Positions 36,920-45,454 of a stretch of DNA of 64,000 bases are shown piece after piece; position 1 is the stretch's first letter, and each line of letters begins with the position of its first letter. Below the pieces are notes generated by a model. That model saw only the letters and a program-made list of their open reading frames with translations. It was not told where the DNA came from and ran no database searches. Origin of the DNA: a bacterium. Its GTDB lineage: Bacteria > Pseudomonadota > Alphaproteobacteria > Rhodobacterales > Rhodobacteraceae. Location of the stretch: positions 62,001 to 126,000 of the forward strand of contig WGOE01000010.1 in assembly GCA_016124195.1 (NCBI GenBank). Reading direction: 5' to 3'. Position numbers and translations under genes: made by a program.

Positions 36920-37648
36920 CTACAGATCCACCGAGTTGGGCAGGATCACCAGATCCCTGATCGTCACGTTACGCGGCCGGGTCAGCATGAACAACACCGC
37001 CTGCGCGACCTCGACCGGCTGCATCAGGCTGCCGTTGGCCAGGGCGTCGTCCAGCTTGGCCTTGGGCCAGTCGTCCAGCAGCGCCGTCACCACCGGACCG
37101 GGACAGACCGCGCCGACCCGGATGCCGTGCTTGGACACCTGCCGGCGCACGGTGTGGACAAAGGCCTGCACCGCGAATTTCGAGGCGGTGTAGATCGGCT
37201 CCCAGACCACGGGCACGATGCCCGCGATGGATGAGGTCATCACGATGTCGCCGGTGCCGCGCCCGACCATGTGCGGCAGCACGGCATGGATCGACCGGAA
37301 GGCCGCGTTGATATTGAGGTTGAGCACGCGGTCCCAGACATCGGGGTCGCCCGAGACCACCTCGCCGCCGATATAGGCGCCGGCATTGGCGTGAAAGATG
37401 TCCAGATGGCCGGCCTGCGCCACAATGGCCGGCAGCATCCCGGCGATCGAGGCCGGGTTCATCAGGTCCACCACAAGGGGATGGGCGCGGGGCCCCAGTT
37501 CGGCGCAAAGCGCCTTGAGCTTCGCCTCGGCACGGTCAACCAGAAACACCGTGGCCCCGGCCGCCAGAAAGGTGCGGGCGCATTCCAGCCCGATCCCCGA
37601 GGCCGCCCCCGTGACAGCGGCGACCTTGGTGCTGAGTTCATCCGACAT
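36920..37648 (-). CDS. SDR-family polyol dehydrogenase, ribitol 2-dehydrogenase-like
   Basis: A 242-residue classical short-chain dehydrogenase: cofactor loop TGAASGIG at residues 14-21, [10 protein letters not shown], catalytic MTSSIAGI serine and YTASK tyrosine/lysine, and [10 protein letters not shown]. The C-terminus [15 protein letters not shown] is typical of ribitol/galactitol-type dehydrogenases. The Asp at the end of the second strand (FLVDR) indicates NAD preference. It probably oxidises ribitol or another pentitol to a ketose for the kinase downstream. It is encoded 12 bases after the ABC permease in the same operon. Confidence 0.88.
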   Translation of the reverse strand: MSDELSTKVAAVTGAASGIGLECARTFLAAGATVFLVDRAEAKLKALCAELGPRAHPLVVDLMNPASIAGMLPAIVAQAGHLDIFHANAGAYIGGEVVSGDPDVWDRVLNLNINAAFRSIHAVLPHMVGRGTGDIVMTSSIAGIVPVVWEPIYTASKFAVQAFVHTVRRQVSKHGIRVGAVCPGPVVTALLDDWPKAKLDDALANGSLMQPVEVAQAVLFMLTRPRNVTIRDLVILPNSVDL

Positions 37649-37660
37649 GCAAGTCTCTCC

Positions 37661-38899
37661 TTATGCGCGACCGTGCGAGACGCGGCTTTGCCGGGCCAGG
37701 CTGTCGACGATGACGGCAATCGCGAGGACTCCGCCGGTGATCATGTACCGCAGGCTTGACGACAGGTTCAGAAGCGTCAGCCCGTTGGCGATGGACTGGA
37801 TCACGATGATCCCAAGCAGGGCCGAAAAGGCCGAGCCGCGTCCGCCGAACAGGCTGGTGCCGCCGATGACCGCCGCCGCGATGGCGTTGAGGTTGACATC
37901 GCCGGTGCCGGCCTGCTGACTGGCCGAGGCGAGGCGGGCCGAGGACAGCACGCCCCCCAGCGCCGCAAAGGTCGAACACAGCATGAAGGCGCTGACATAG
38001 ATGCGGCGCACGTTGATGCCGGCCCGCCGCGCAGCCTCGGCATTGCCGCCCACGGCCTTCATCGAACGGCCCCATTGCGTGCGGGTGAAGGCATAGTTCA
38101 TCACCAGAACCAGCGCCACGAACAGCGCGAACATCCACGGCACGCCGCGCCCGAGGTTGAGGTAGAAGATGACCGCCAGCAGGCCCAGCGTGGTCAGCCC
38201 GGCCCGAAGCGCCAGCCCGCCCGAGGACCCGGCCGACAGGTTCGCCGCCCGCCGCTTGGCATTGGTCTGCAGCCCCACCACCAGCATCACCACGCACGGC
38301 ACCAGACACAGGGCATAGGACAGGGGCTTGGCCATGATCATCAGCTGGCCGAAATTCACCATGGTCGAGGAATAGGGCAGGTTGATCGACCCGGTGGCGC
38401 CCAGCAGGTACAGTTGCAGCCCCAGCAGCGCCAGAAGGCCCGACAGGGTGGAAACGAAGCTTGGCATGCCCAGCCGGTTGCGCAGCGTGGCATAGATCGT
38501 GCCGATCAGCGCGCCGGCGATCAGCGCGGCCAGGATGGCCAGGGGCAGCGGCACCCCGGCATTGACCCAAAGGACCCCGATCAGGGTGGAACCCACCCCG
38601 CTCATCGAGCCGACCGACAGGTCGATCTCGCCCAGGATCAGCACGCAGACGATGCCCAGCGAGATGACCCCGGTGGTCGAACAGTCAAACAGCATGTTGA
38701 CCAGGTTGTTGGGCGACAGGAAGATCGGGTTCAAGAGGGTGAAGACGGTCCAGATGATCGCCAGCCCGACGATAACGGGCAGCGAGCCCAGATCGCCGGC
38801 CTTGACCCGGCCGATGAACTGCTCCACCGCGCCGCCGATGCCGCTGGCATGGGTCACGCGGCTGTCGGCGCGGTCGAGGGTGGGTTTGGGATCGCTCAT
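37661..38899 (-). CDS. Sugar/polyol ABC transporter permease (RbsC-like)
   Basis: A 412-residue permease with about ten hydrophobic helices and the RbsC-family signatures FLSPNNLVNML, LGEIDLSVGSMSGV and the EAA-equivalent GGNAEAARRAGINVRRIY. The C-terminal half has GGTSLFGGRGS. It forms the membrane channel for the CUT2-type importer. Its ATG overlaps the ATPase stop by four bases. An internal stretch of about 40 extra residues before the EAA loop makes it longer than E. coli RbsC, as in many alphaproteobacterial CUT2 permeases. Confidence 0.92.
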   Translation of the reverse strand: MSDPKPTLDRADSRVTHASGIGGAVEQFIGRVKAGDLGSLPVIVGLAIIWTVFTLLNPIFLSPNNLVNMLFDCSTTGVISLGIVCVLILGEIDLSVGSMSGVGSTLIGVLWVNAGVPLPLAILAALIAGALIGTIYATLRNRLGMPSFVSTLSGLLALLGLQLYLLGATGSINLPYSSTMVNFGQLMIMAKPLSYALCLVPCVVMLVVGLQTNAKRRAANLSAGSSGGLALRAGLTTLGLLAVIFYLNLGRGVPWMFALFVALVLVMNYAFTRTQWGRSMKAVGGNAEAARRAGINVRRIYVSAFMLCSTFAALGGVLSSARLASASQQAGTGDVNLNAIAAAVIGGTSLFGGRGSAFSALLGIIVIQSIANGLTLLNLSSSLRYMITGGVLAIAVIVDSLARQSRVSHGRA

Positions 38900-39687
38900 T
38901 TTGTCTCCTCCGCCATCCGGCTTTCGCGGCGCGACACGGCATTGTCGGTGGCGCCCGTGATGGCGCCGACCAGCTCCTGATTGGAGGCTTCGGGGGTGAA
39001 GACGCCGTTGTTGCGCCCCAGCCGCAAGACCACGATCCGGTTGGCCACGGCGCGCACATCGGCCATGTTGTGGCTGATCATGATGACGCCCAGCCCCTTG
39101 TCGCGCACCCGTTCGACAAGGTTCAGCACCTCGGCCGTCTGTGCGACGCCCAGGGCGGCGGTCGGTTCGTCCAGCATGATGATCTGCGGGTTCAAGAGCA
39201 GCGAGCGCGCGATCGCCACAGTCTGGCGCTGACCGCCTGACAAGGAGGCGATCGGCTCGCGCACCGACGGGATGCGCGCGGCCAGTTCGTTCAGCAAGGT
39301 CCAGGCCCGCACCTCCATCGACACTTCGTCAAGGCGGAGGGGGCTCAGTTCCTGACCCAGGAAGATATTGGCCACCACATCGAGGTTCTCGCAAAGCGCA
39401 AGGTCCTGGAACACCGTGGCGATCCCCAGTTCCAGCGCGGCCGAGGGGCTGGTCAGCGTCACCGGCCTGCCGCGGTAGGATATGCTGCCCGAGGTCGGCT
39501 GGTGCACGCCCGCCAGCACCTTGACCAGCGTGGACTTGCCCGCGCCATTGTCGCCGACCAGCGCCACAACCTCGCCGGCGTGGACGTCAAGCTCGATGTC
39601 GGTCAGCGCGGACACCGCGCCGAAATTCTTGGAAATGCCCCGCAGGCTCAGCAAGAGCTCGCCCTTGGGGGTGGGTCGTTCGGTCAT
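38896..39687 (-). CDS. Sugar/polyol ABC transporter ATP-binding protein, single domain
   Basis: A 263-residue ATPase. Walker A GDNGAGKST, Q-loop VFQDLALCENLDV, signature LSGGQRQTVAIARSL and Walker B IIMLDEPTAALGV are present. Unlike RbsA it has only one ABC domain, so two copies must assemble, as in several CUT2-type systems with single-domain ATPases. It lies between the binding protein and permease genes and is co-transcribed with them, below a stable intercistronic hairpin. Confidence 0.93.
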   Translation of the reverse strand: MTERPTPKGELLLSLRGISKNFGAVSALTDIELDVHAGEVVALVGDNGAGKSTLVKVLAGVHQPTSGSISYRGRPVTLTSPSAALELGIATVFQDLALCENLDVVANIFLGQELSPLRLDEVSMEVRAWTLLNELAARIPSVREPIASLSGGQRQTVAIARSLLLNPQIIMLDEPTAALGVAQTAEVLNLVERVRDKGLGVIMISHNMADVRAVANRIVVLRLGRNNGVFTPEASNQELVGAITGATDNAVSRRESRMAEETK

Positions 39688-39714
39688 GGAGCCGCTCCTG
39701 TCCTGAGGGGAAAG

Positions 39715-39744
39715 CCGCCCGGCCCATGGGAGGAGGCCGGGCGG
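39715..39744 (-). terminator. Intercistronic hairpin between binding-protein and ATPase genes
   Basis: CCGCCCGGCC (39715-39724) and GGCCGGGCGG (39735-39744) are perfect ten-base reverse complements, 13 bases after the binding-protein stop. Such stem-loops usually attenuate read-through or protect the upstream mRNA so the binding protein is made in excess over the membrane parts. Confidence 0.7.
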
Positions 39745-39756
39745 TCCATCACAAGG

Positions 39757-40803
39757 TCACTTGATGCCAAGCTCGGCGCAGCCCGCGGCGTAGCGGTCCA
39801 CACAGAGTTCGGCAGCCGTGTTGATGCCCTTGTCGATGATTTCGGCCTTGAGGTTTTCACGCGTCACGACGGCGGGGGTGAAAAGCTGCGAGGGCGTGTC
39901 GTAAAGGCTCATCTCGGCCTTGGGCGTCTCGCCGTTCAGGAACTGGACCGCCACCTTGGCCGCGGCGGCGGCCACGATCTCGGAGGGTTTGGAGATGGTG
40001 TTGTACTGGTCGCCCGCGATGATCAGTTGCAGGGCGGCGATGGTGGCGTCGTTGCCGGTGACCGGCGGCACCGGGTTGACGCCGGCCGCCTTGAAGGCCG
40101 CGATGGCACCGCCGCCGGTGCCATCATTGGCCGCCACGACCCCGATGATGTCGGCGCCAAACCGGGTGATCTGCCCCGAGGCCCATTCCTGCGCTTTCGG
40201 CGGCGCCCAGTCCGGCGTGTCGAACTCGGCCAGCGTCTTGTAGCCCGAGGCGGCGATGCCTTCGTGGATGCCGTCCTTGATCAGGCCGGCGGCCGCATCG
40301 GTGGGCGAGCCATTGATCTGCAGCACGCCGCCCTTGTCGGTGGGCAGGCCCATCGCCTTGAGGTGGTCCATCAGCGAAACCGCAATCGCCTTGCCGATGC
40401 CCTTGTTGTCAAAGGACACGTAGTAATCGGCGGTCTTGGCCGGGATCGGGCGGTCATAGGCGATGACCTTGATGCCCTGCGATTGCGCAAGGCTGACAAG
40501 GGCCGCGGCGGCCGCGCTGTCCACCGGGTCCAGCACGATCACCTTGGCGCCCTGGGCAATGACCGAGTTGAACTGCTGCTGCTGCATCGCCACGTCGGCG
40601 GTGGCGTTCTGGTAAATCACGGTGCAATCCGGGCAAAGCTTGGCCATTTCCGCCTTGAAGCCGGGGAAATCGTGCTGCTCGTAGCGGGTCGAGGCCTGGT
40701 CGGGCATCAGGAACGCCACCGTGCCCGAAGGTCCGGCAAAGGCGGCCGAGCCCATCAGCGTCGTCAGCGTCAGGGCGCCGGTCAAGGCAAATACTGTCTT
40801 CAT
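39757..40803 (-). CDS. Sugar/polyol ABC transporter substrate-binding protein
   Basis: A 348-residue periplasmic binding protein of the type 1 (RbsB-like) fold. The signal peptide is MKTVFALTGALTLTTLMGSAAFA. Then VAFLMPDQASTRYEQHDFPGF, VLDPVDSAAAAALVSLAQSQGIKVIAYDRPI and PPVTGNDATIAALQLIIAGDQYNTISK match xylose- and polyol-binding members. GGAGGAAGAC precedes ATG 40803; the longer frame to 40836 is rejected. It is the first gene of the leftward pentitol operon, with the AraC regulator encoded upstream on the same strand. Confidence 0.92.
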   Translation of the reverse strand: MKTVFALTGALTLTTLMGSAAFAGPSGTVAFLMPDQASTRYEQHDFPGFKAEMAKLCPDCTVIYQNATADVAMQQQQFNSVIAQGAKVIVLDPVDSAAAAALVSLAQSQGIKVIAYDRPIPAKTADYYVSFDNKGIGKAIAVSLMDHLKAMGLPTDKGGVLQINGSPTDAAAGLIKDGIHEGIAASGYKTLAEFDTPDWAPPKAQEWASGQITRFGADIIGVVAANDGTGGGAIAAFKAAGVNPVPPVTGNDATIAALQLIIAGDQYNTISKPSEIVAAAAAKVAVQFLNGETPKAEMSLYDTPSQLFTPAVVTRENLKAEIIDKGINTAAELCVDRYAAGCAELGIK

Positions 40804-40908
40804 GTCTTCCTCCATATCGACCGCGTGATCCTTCATTCGGTCCGGCAGCGCGGGTCGCCGCCACCGGGCCGTTCTTCGTCAACCGTCAGGCCAAGCGTTT
40901 TCCTTCGG

Positions 40909-40922
40909 GGAACCGGGGTTCC
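40909..40922. promoter_or_regulatory. Small palindrome upstream of the pentitol operon
   Basis: GGAACC and GGTTCC flank a GG core in the 223-base gap between the AraC gene and the binding-protein gene, 106 bases before the latter. It could be an operator half-site pair, but AraC proteins normally use direct repeats, so support is weak. Confidence 0.25.
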
Positions 40923-40972
40923 GCCGCGCAGGGCCTTGCGGTTTGGCAGTCAGCCGGGCATGAGGCTGCCGT

Positions 40973-40993
40973 GCGCGGGAAAGAGACCCGCGC
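40973..40993 (-). terminator. Terminator hairpin after the AraC gene
   Basis: GCGCGGG (40973-40979) and CCCGCGC (40987-40993) pair perfectly around a seven-base loop, 33 bases beyond the araC-type stop on the minus strand. It should separate the regulator from the transport operon. Confidence 0.55.
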
Positions 40994-41026
40994 GTCAGGC
41001 CATGTCCTGGCGGTAGTCCTCCCTCT

Positions 41027-41911
41027 TCACGCCGCCTTGGCGGCGCTTTGGTTTTCGGCCAGCAGGTCGCGGAAGCGCGAGGGCGTCATGCCCTTCTGTT
41101 CCAGGAACCGCCGGTTGAAGTTCGATATGTTGTTGAAACCGGACGAAAAACAGACATCCGTTATCTTCATCTGTTCCGGCCCCATCAACAGCTGGCAGGC
41201 GAGGTTGATGCGCAGCCGGTTGACGTATTTGACCAGCGCCAGCCCGGTGTGACGCCGAAAGCTGCGCGAAAAGCTCGACAGGCTCAGCCCCGCGATATCG
41301 GCCAGATCCTGTTCGCCGAAAGGCTCGGTCAGGTTGGCGTTGATATAGGCCAGCGCCTCGTTGATCCCGGTCGACATGAAGCCGGACGGGTCGGGCAGAT
41401 AGCTGGTCGAGGTCAGCGATTGCACATCGGTGGCGCTGGACAGAACGCCCAGAAGGCCGATGAAGACCTCAAGCCGGCGGATGCCCTGGGCGGTGACCAG
41501 TTCGGCCAGCAAGGGGGCCGCAAGGGCCGCGGTGTCCGGGCTGAACAGCGCGCCGCGCCGGCTTTGTTCCAGAAGGCCACCGCAGGCCGCCAGTTCCGGC
41601 AGCAGGTCCCTGGCCCGCGGGATGAAGTCTTCCGAGAATTGCACGACCCGCCCGCGCAGGGGCACCACGGTGCCCTCGGGCACATCGCTGACCCAGTTGT
41701 GCGGCAGGTTGGGGCCGGTCAGCACCAGATTTCCCGGCTCGAAACTGCCGATGAAATCGCCTACGAAATAGCGCCCGCTGGTGGCCACAACGTGGTGAAT
41801 CTCGTATTCGGGGTGAAAGTGCCAGCGCACCGTGTGATACGGATAGCCGTGCTCCCACGCCTTGAAGGATTGAGAGCGTCCAATCTGGACAACTTCCAGG
41901 TCTGGCGTCAT
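41027..41911 (-). CDS. AraC-family transcriptional regulator
   Basis: A 294-residue regulator. The N-terminal cupin-like sugar-binding domain contains WHFHPEYEIHHV and GPNLPHNW; the C-terminal double helix-turn-helix has DLADIAGLSLSSFSRSFRRHTG and ITDVCFSSGFNNISNFNRRFLEQKGMTPSRFR. The layout matches regulators of sugar and polyol catabolism. It lies upstream of and in the same direction as the pentitol importer, dehydrogenase and kinase, so control of that operon is likely. The ligand is presumably the pentitol or a derived sugar. Confidence 0.9.
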   Translation of the reverse strand: MTPDLEVVQIGRSQSFKAWEHGYPYHTVRWHFHPEYEIHHVVATSGRYFVGDFIGSFEPGNLVLTGPNLPHNWVSDVPEGTVVPLRGRVVQFSEDFIPRARDLLPELAACGGLLEQSRRGALFSPDTAALAAPLLAELVTAQGIRRLEVFIGLLGVLSSATDVQSLTSTSYLPDPSGFMSTGINEALAYINANLTEPFGEQDLADIAGLSLSSFSRSFRRHTGLALVKYVNRLRINLACQLLMGPEQMKITDVCFSSGFNNISNFNRRFLEQKGMTPSRFRDLLAENQSAAKAA

Positions 41912-42074
41912 TCGCGGTTCCTCCCTGCGCTTGTCCGGCCTGATGGGCCGGTGTCTGCGAGCGGTGCGTCAGGTTTGCCCTGATCGTTGCAGCAGAGTAC
42001 CGGATGGCTTGGGGGCGGGCTACTACGGTGCAGGCGAGGATGTGATACTTTTTTGCCCTTCGCCGGCACAGGAT

Positions 42075-42088
42075 TGCCCGTGCGGGCA
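42075..42088. terminator. Small hairpin after modC
   Basis: TGCCCG and CGGGCA pair around TG, 33 bases beyond the modC stop on the minus strand. The remainder of the 209-base gap up to the AraC gene presumably holds the araC-type promoter, but I see no clear elements. Confidence 0.35.
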
Positions 42089-42120
42089 CCTTGGCTTTGG
42101 CGGCATCCGGCTGGGCGCTG

Positions 42121-43221
42121 TCAGCTCGGCGCCTGCGATCCGGCGCCGATGTCGCCCGGAGCCACCGCCACGGATTTGAGAACGGCATAGACCGGGCAAC
42201 CGACCGAAAGTTCAAGCGCCACAACCGAACGATGCGTCAGGCGCGCCAGCAGCAGATCGTCACCGACCCGCAACTGCACGATGGCACCGGGTCCCTGGCC
42301 CAGCCGCAGGGCGGTGACCGTGCCGGGCAGGATGTTGAGCGCCGACAGGCCTTCGGGCCGGTGGCGGGCGAGGATCACCTCTTGCGCGGCGATCCGCACC
42401 CGCACCAAGGCCCCCGTGGCCCCCGCAATCCGCGGCAGCCAGATCGGGCCGGCGGCGGTTTCCAGACGGGTCAGGCCATCGTCATCCTGCCCCGCGATTC
42501 GCGCCGTCAGGACCGAGCCTGCGTCGCGCAGGCCCACGGCGGTGACGACATTGGGGTCCGAAAAGACCTCGGCCACCGTGCCCGTCCGCAAGACGCGGCC
42601 TTCGGACAAAAGCACCACGCGGTTGGCCAGCCGGGTGATCTCTGACACCGAATGGCTGACGTAAAGGATGGGGATGCGCGTCTCGGCCCGCAGCTGTTCT
42701 ATATAGGGCAGGATTTCGGCCTTGCGCGCGCCGTCCAGCGCGGCAAGGGGTTCATCCATCAACAGGATCTGCGGATTGGCCAGCAGCGCGCGCCCGATGG
42801 CCACGCGCTGCCGCTCTCCCCCCGACAGGGCGCCGGGCCGGCGTGTCAACAGGGGGGCCACGTCCAGCATCTGCACCACGCGGTCGAAGGCGGCGCTTTC
42901 GGTCCGTGCCGCGAACCAGCGGCCGTAAAGCAGGTTCTGGCGCACGGTCAGATGCGGGAAAAGCCGCGCCTCCTGAAAGACATAGCCGATCTGGCGGCGC
43001 TGCGGCGGCAGGTTTGTGCCGCCTTCGGTGTCCAACAGGATCTGCCCATCGCGGATGATCCGGCCGCGGTCGGGCTGCAACAGGCCCGCCACCGCATTGA
43101 TGACACTGGTCTTGCCCGACCCGGAAGGGCCGAAAAGCGCCGTGACGCCGGCCTCGGCCGTGAACTCCACCTGCAGAGCGAAGCCCGCAAACCTATGCGA
43201 CAAGGCGACGGAAAGGCTCAT
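42121..43221 (-). CDS. modC: Molybdate ABC transporter ATP-binding protein ModC
   Basis: A 366-residue ATPase. Walker A GPSGSGKTS, the Q-loop in YVFQEARLFPHLTV, signature LSGGERQRVAIGRALL and Walker B LLMDEPLAALD are intact. The C-terminal third (from about residue 235) is the TOBE/Mop oxyanion-binding domain typical of ModC, ending with VGCPVYAVLKSVAV. The ATG overlaps the modB stop as ATGA. It powers molybdate import through ModB. The open frame extends into modB, but the start MSLSVALSHRF is clear. Confidence 0.95.
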   Translation of the reverse strand: MSLSVALSHRFAGFALQVEFTAEAGVTALFGPSGSGKTSVINAVAGLLQPDRGRIIRDGQILLDTEGGTNLPPQRRQIGYVFQEARLFPHLTVRQNLLYGRWFAARTESAAFDRVVQMLDVAPLLTRRPGALSGGERQRVAIGRALLANPQILLMDEPLAALDGARKAEILPYIEQLRAETRIPILYVSHSVSEITRLANRVVLLSEGRVLRTGTVAEVFSDPNVVTAVGLRDAGSVLTARIAGQDDDGLTRLETAAGPIWLPRIAGATGALVRVRIAAQEVILARHRPEGLSALNILPGTVTALRLGQGPGAIVQLRVGDDLLLARLTHRSVVALELSVGCPVYAVLKSVAVAPGDIGAGSQAPS

Positions 43222-43916
43222 GCCCCGGAAATCCGCCGGGCCACGGCCTTGCTGGCCCATTCGGACAGGACCAGCGCCGCCATCGCCACGACGACCGACA
43301 CCAGCACCAGCCGCAAGGCCTGCGGATCGCCGCCCGGCACCTGCAGGAAGGAATAGATCGCCGAGGGCAGGGTCTGGGTCTGGCCCGGGATGTTGGACAC
43401 GAAGGTGATGGTGGCGCCGAACTCTCCCATCGCCTTGGCGAAGGCCAGAACCGCGCCCACGATGATGCCGGGCAGGATCAGCGGCAGCGACACGGTCAGG
43501 AACACCCACACCGGTGCCGCGCCCAGGGTGGCCGCCGCCTGTTCCAGCTTGGGGTCCACCGCCTCGATCGACAGGCGGATGGCGCGCACCATCAACGGAA
43601 AGGCCATGACGGCCGAGGCGAGCACCGCCCCGGTCCAGCGAAAGGCCAGAACCACGCCGAACCAGGCCTCAAGATAATGCCCGATCACCCCGTTGCGCCC
43701 GAAGGTCAACAGCAGCAGATAGCCCGTCACGACCGGGGGCAGGATCAGCGGCAGATGGACCAGCCCGTTCAGCACCTGCTTGCCCCAGAAGACGCGCCGC
43801 GCCAGAAGATGCGCCACCAGAACGCCAAAGGGCAGGCTGAGTCCGGTGGCCCAGAGCGAGACGCGCAGCGACAAGGCCACCGCGCGCCATTCATCCGGGG
43901 AAAACCACTCTGCCAT
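43218..43916 (-). CDS. modB: Molybdate ABC transporter permease ModB
   Basis: A 232-residue permease with five hydrophobic helices. LPLILPPVVTGYLLL is the ModB signature, and the EAA loop KLEQAAATLGAAPVWVFLTVSLP contacts ModC. It begins 23 bases after modA and overlaps modC by four bases. It forms the inner-membrane molybdate channel. Confidence 0.95.
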   Translation of the reverse strand: MAEWFSPDEWRAVALSLRVSLWATGLSLPFGVLVAHLLARRVFWGKQVLNGLVHLPLILPPVVTGYLLLLTFGRNGVIGHYLEAWFGVVLAFRWTGAVLASAVMAFPLMVRAIRLSIEAVDPKLEQAAATLGAAPVWVFLTVSLPLILPGIIVGAVLAFAKAMGEFGATITFVSNIPGQTQTLPSAIYSFLQVPGGDPQALRLVLVSVVVAMAALVLSEWASKAVARRISGA

Positions 43917-43939
43917 TGCCTGTCCGTTCTGGAGCCTCT

Positions 43940-44722
43940 TCAGGGCCGTTGCAGCACGACAAAGCCCTGAGCCGCGAAGATCGCAGCCGCCTTGGCAGTT
44001 GACAAGTCATCCAGAAAGGCCTGCGCCTCGGGCGCTGTGCTGCGGACCGTGACGGCGGCAGGGTAGATGATCGGCGCATGGCTGTCATCGGGGAAGGTTC
44101 CCACCACCGCGACCCCGGGATCGGACACCGCATCCGAGGCATAGACGATGCCGTAAGGCGCCTCGCCCAGATCGACCAGCTTGAGCGCTGCGCGCACGTT
44201 GTCGGCCTGCGCGACCTTGGGCGCCACGGCATCCCAAATGCCCAGATTGGTCAGCGCCTCCTTGCCATATTGGCCGGCGGGCACCGAATCCACCAGACCC
44301 ATGGCGAGCTTGCCAGTGCCCACCAACCCGGCCAGATCGAAGCCCTTTGCTATCTTGACCGGTGTTGCGGCCTTGTTGGCCGCCACCAGAACGAGGCTGT
44401 TGCCCAAAAGGTCGCGGCGGCTGTCGGGCTTGATCAGATTGCCCTTGGCCAGCGCATCCATCCACTGGGTCGAGGCCGAAATGAACAGATCCGCCGGCGC
44501 GCCCTGCTGGATCTGCTTGGCCAGCTTGCCCGAGGATTCATAGGAAATCGTCACCGTGGTGCCGGTTTCCTTCTGCCAGTCGGCAGCAACAGCATCCAGC
44601 GCGGTCTTCAGGCTGGCGGCGGCAAACACGGTGATCTCGGCGGCCTGGGCCGCAACCGGCGCGGCAAGGCCGGTTGCGACGGCCAGCGCCATCAGCGCCG
44701 CACGGCGGGTCAAAGGGGGCAT
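43940..44722 (-). CDS. modA: Molybdate-binding periplasmic protein ModA
   Basis: A 260-residue binding protein with a signal peptide (RRAALMALAVATGLAAPVAAQA). ModA motifs: TVFAAASLKTALDAVA with the oxyanion-contacting serine, SYESSGKLAKQIQQGAPADLFISAS, and YGIVYASDA with the conserved tyrosine. It captures molybdate or tungstate. GAGG lies five bases before ATG 44722. A ModE-type palindrome is at 44740-44761, directly upstream. Confidence 0.95.
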   Translation of the reverse strand: MPPLTRRAALMALAVATGLAAPVAAQAAEITVFAAASLKTALDAVAADWQKETGTTVTISYESSGKLAKQIQQGAPADLFISASTQWMDALAKGNLIKPDSRRDLLGNSLVLVAANKAATPVKIAKGFDLAGLVGTGKLAMGLVDSVPAGQYGKEALTNLGIWDAVAPKVAQADNVRAALKLVDLGEAPYGIVYASDAVSDPGVAVVGTFPDDSHAPIIYPAAVTVRSTAPEAQAFLDDLSTAKAAAIFAAQGFVVLQRP

Positions 44723-44739
44723 GCGAACCTCGTTTCAGC

Positions 44740-44761
44740 GATATGTTTCTTGAGACATATC
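44740..44761. promoter_or_regulatory. Mo-box-like operator upstream of modA
   Basis: GATATGT (44740-44746) and ACATATC (44755-44761) form a perfect inverted repeat with an eight-base spacer, 17 bases before the modA start. The A/T-rich ATATGT/ACATAT arms and spacing resemble the ModE-binding Mo-boxes that repress molybdate uptake genes when molybdate is plentiful. It sits between modA and the ModE-like gene, so control of modABC by that protein is likely. Confidence 0.7.
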
Positions 44762-44788
44762 ACCGCGGCGCCGCCTTGGATGCAAGCG

Positions 44789-45172
44789 TTATTTCTGGTC
44801 GGGAATATCGTGGAGCATGGCCCTGAGCTCGGCGATCTGTGCCGCGCCGGCCAGGGCGGCGGTCTCTTCGATCGACCGGTAAAGCCGCAGCACGGCCAGC
44901 CCGGCCTCGGTCACCCGCGCCCCGCCACCGCCAGAGCCGCCGCGGCTGCTTTCGACCAGGGGTGCGCGGAAGGCCGCGTTCATCTCTTCGACCAGCATCC
45001 AGGCGCGCTTGTAGCTCATCGCCATGTCGCGTCCGGCGGCCGAGATCGAACCGGTGTCACGGATGCGCTCCAGAAGTTCGGCCTTGCCCGGCCCCAGCAT
45101 GGCATCCTCGCCGAACAGGATGCGCAGGCGCAGGCGGGTGGGACGGGCAGGACTTGCTTCAAGATCGCTCAT
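44789..45172 (-). CDS. ModE-like regulator with only the DNA-binding domain
   Basis: A 127-residue winged-helix protein of the LysR-type HTH kind found in ModE: LLERIRDTGSISAAGRDMAMSYKRAWMLVEEMNAAF, followed by the glycine-rich wing SSRGGSGGGGARVTEAG. Full ModE proteins continue with two Mop domains that bind molybdate (about 260 residues); these are absent here, so sensing must be by another route or protein. It precedes modABC in the same direction with a 66-base gap containing the Mo-box-like site. Confidence 0.88.
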   Translation of the reverse strand: MSDLEASPARPTRLRLRILFGEDAMLGPGKAELLERIRDTGSISAAGRDMAMSYKRAWMLVEEMNAAFRAPLVESSRGGSGGGGARVTEAGLAVLRLYRSIEETAALAGAAQIAELRAMLHDIPDQK

Positions 45173-45417
45173 GAGGTCAGGGTTCCGCCAAAAAACGGGC
45201 GATGCAAGGGGATTGTTGTGGCCGCACTGCCGCCCTCATGCTCGCAAGGGTTGAGCGTGCGGCGCCATATGCTGAAAATTTGGGCGCAAGCCCGCGGCAG
45301 GCCGGTGCGAGGCCGCGCGACCGTTGACGGGATCGGCGCGCATCGCTACGCCTGATCCATCATCTTCGGCGCAAAGCCGGCGCGGCATCAGGGCCCTGCA
45401 CGCAGTCTCCGTCACCG
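45173..45417. other. Divergent spacer and leader upstream of the amide operon
   Basis: About 245 bases between the ModE-like gene (leftward) and the amiC-like leader (rightward). It must hold promoters for both. I see several short GC hairpins (for example GGGC-GCAA-GCCC near 45280 and the palindrome CAGGGCCCTG at 45389-45398) but no convincing consensus promoter and no protein-coding frame. Confidence 0.35.
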
Positions 45418-45442
45418 GACCTGCGGCGGGGTCTTTTGTTTT
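45418..45442 (+). terminator. Leader terminator-like element ahead of the amiC-like gene
   Basis: GACC (45418-45421) can pair with GGTC (45430-45433), directly followed by TTTTGTTTT. It ends 12 bases before the AmiC-like start. The stem is short (four to five pairs), but the U-rich tail is unusual in this GC-rich window. Since the second gene encodes an ANTAR antiterminator, a leader terminator here would make sense. Confidence 0.45.
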
Positions 45443-45454
45443 GGACGGGGCTTC

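Noticed and set aside
45361-45454. Dual hexaloop ANTAR target in the amide operon leader
   Set aside because: An ACCGGA loop with A1 and G4 is present, but its flanks do not pair. I can support only a weak terminator-like stem.
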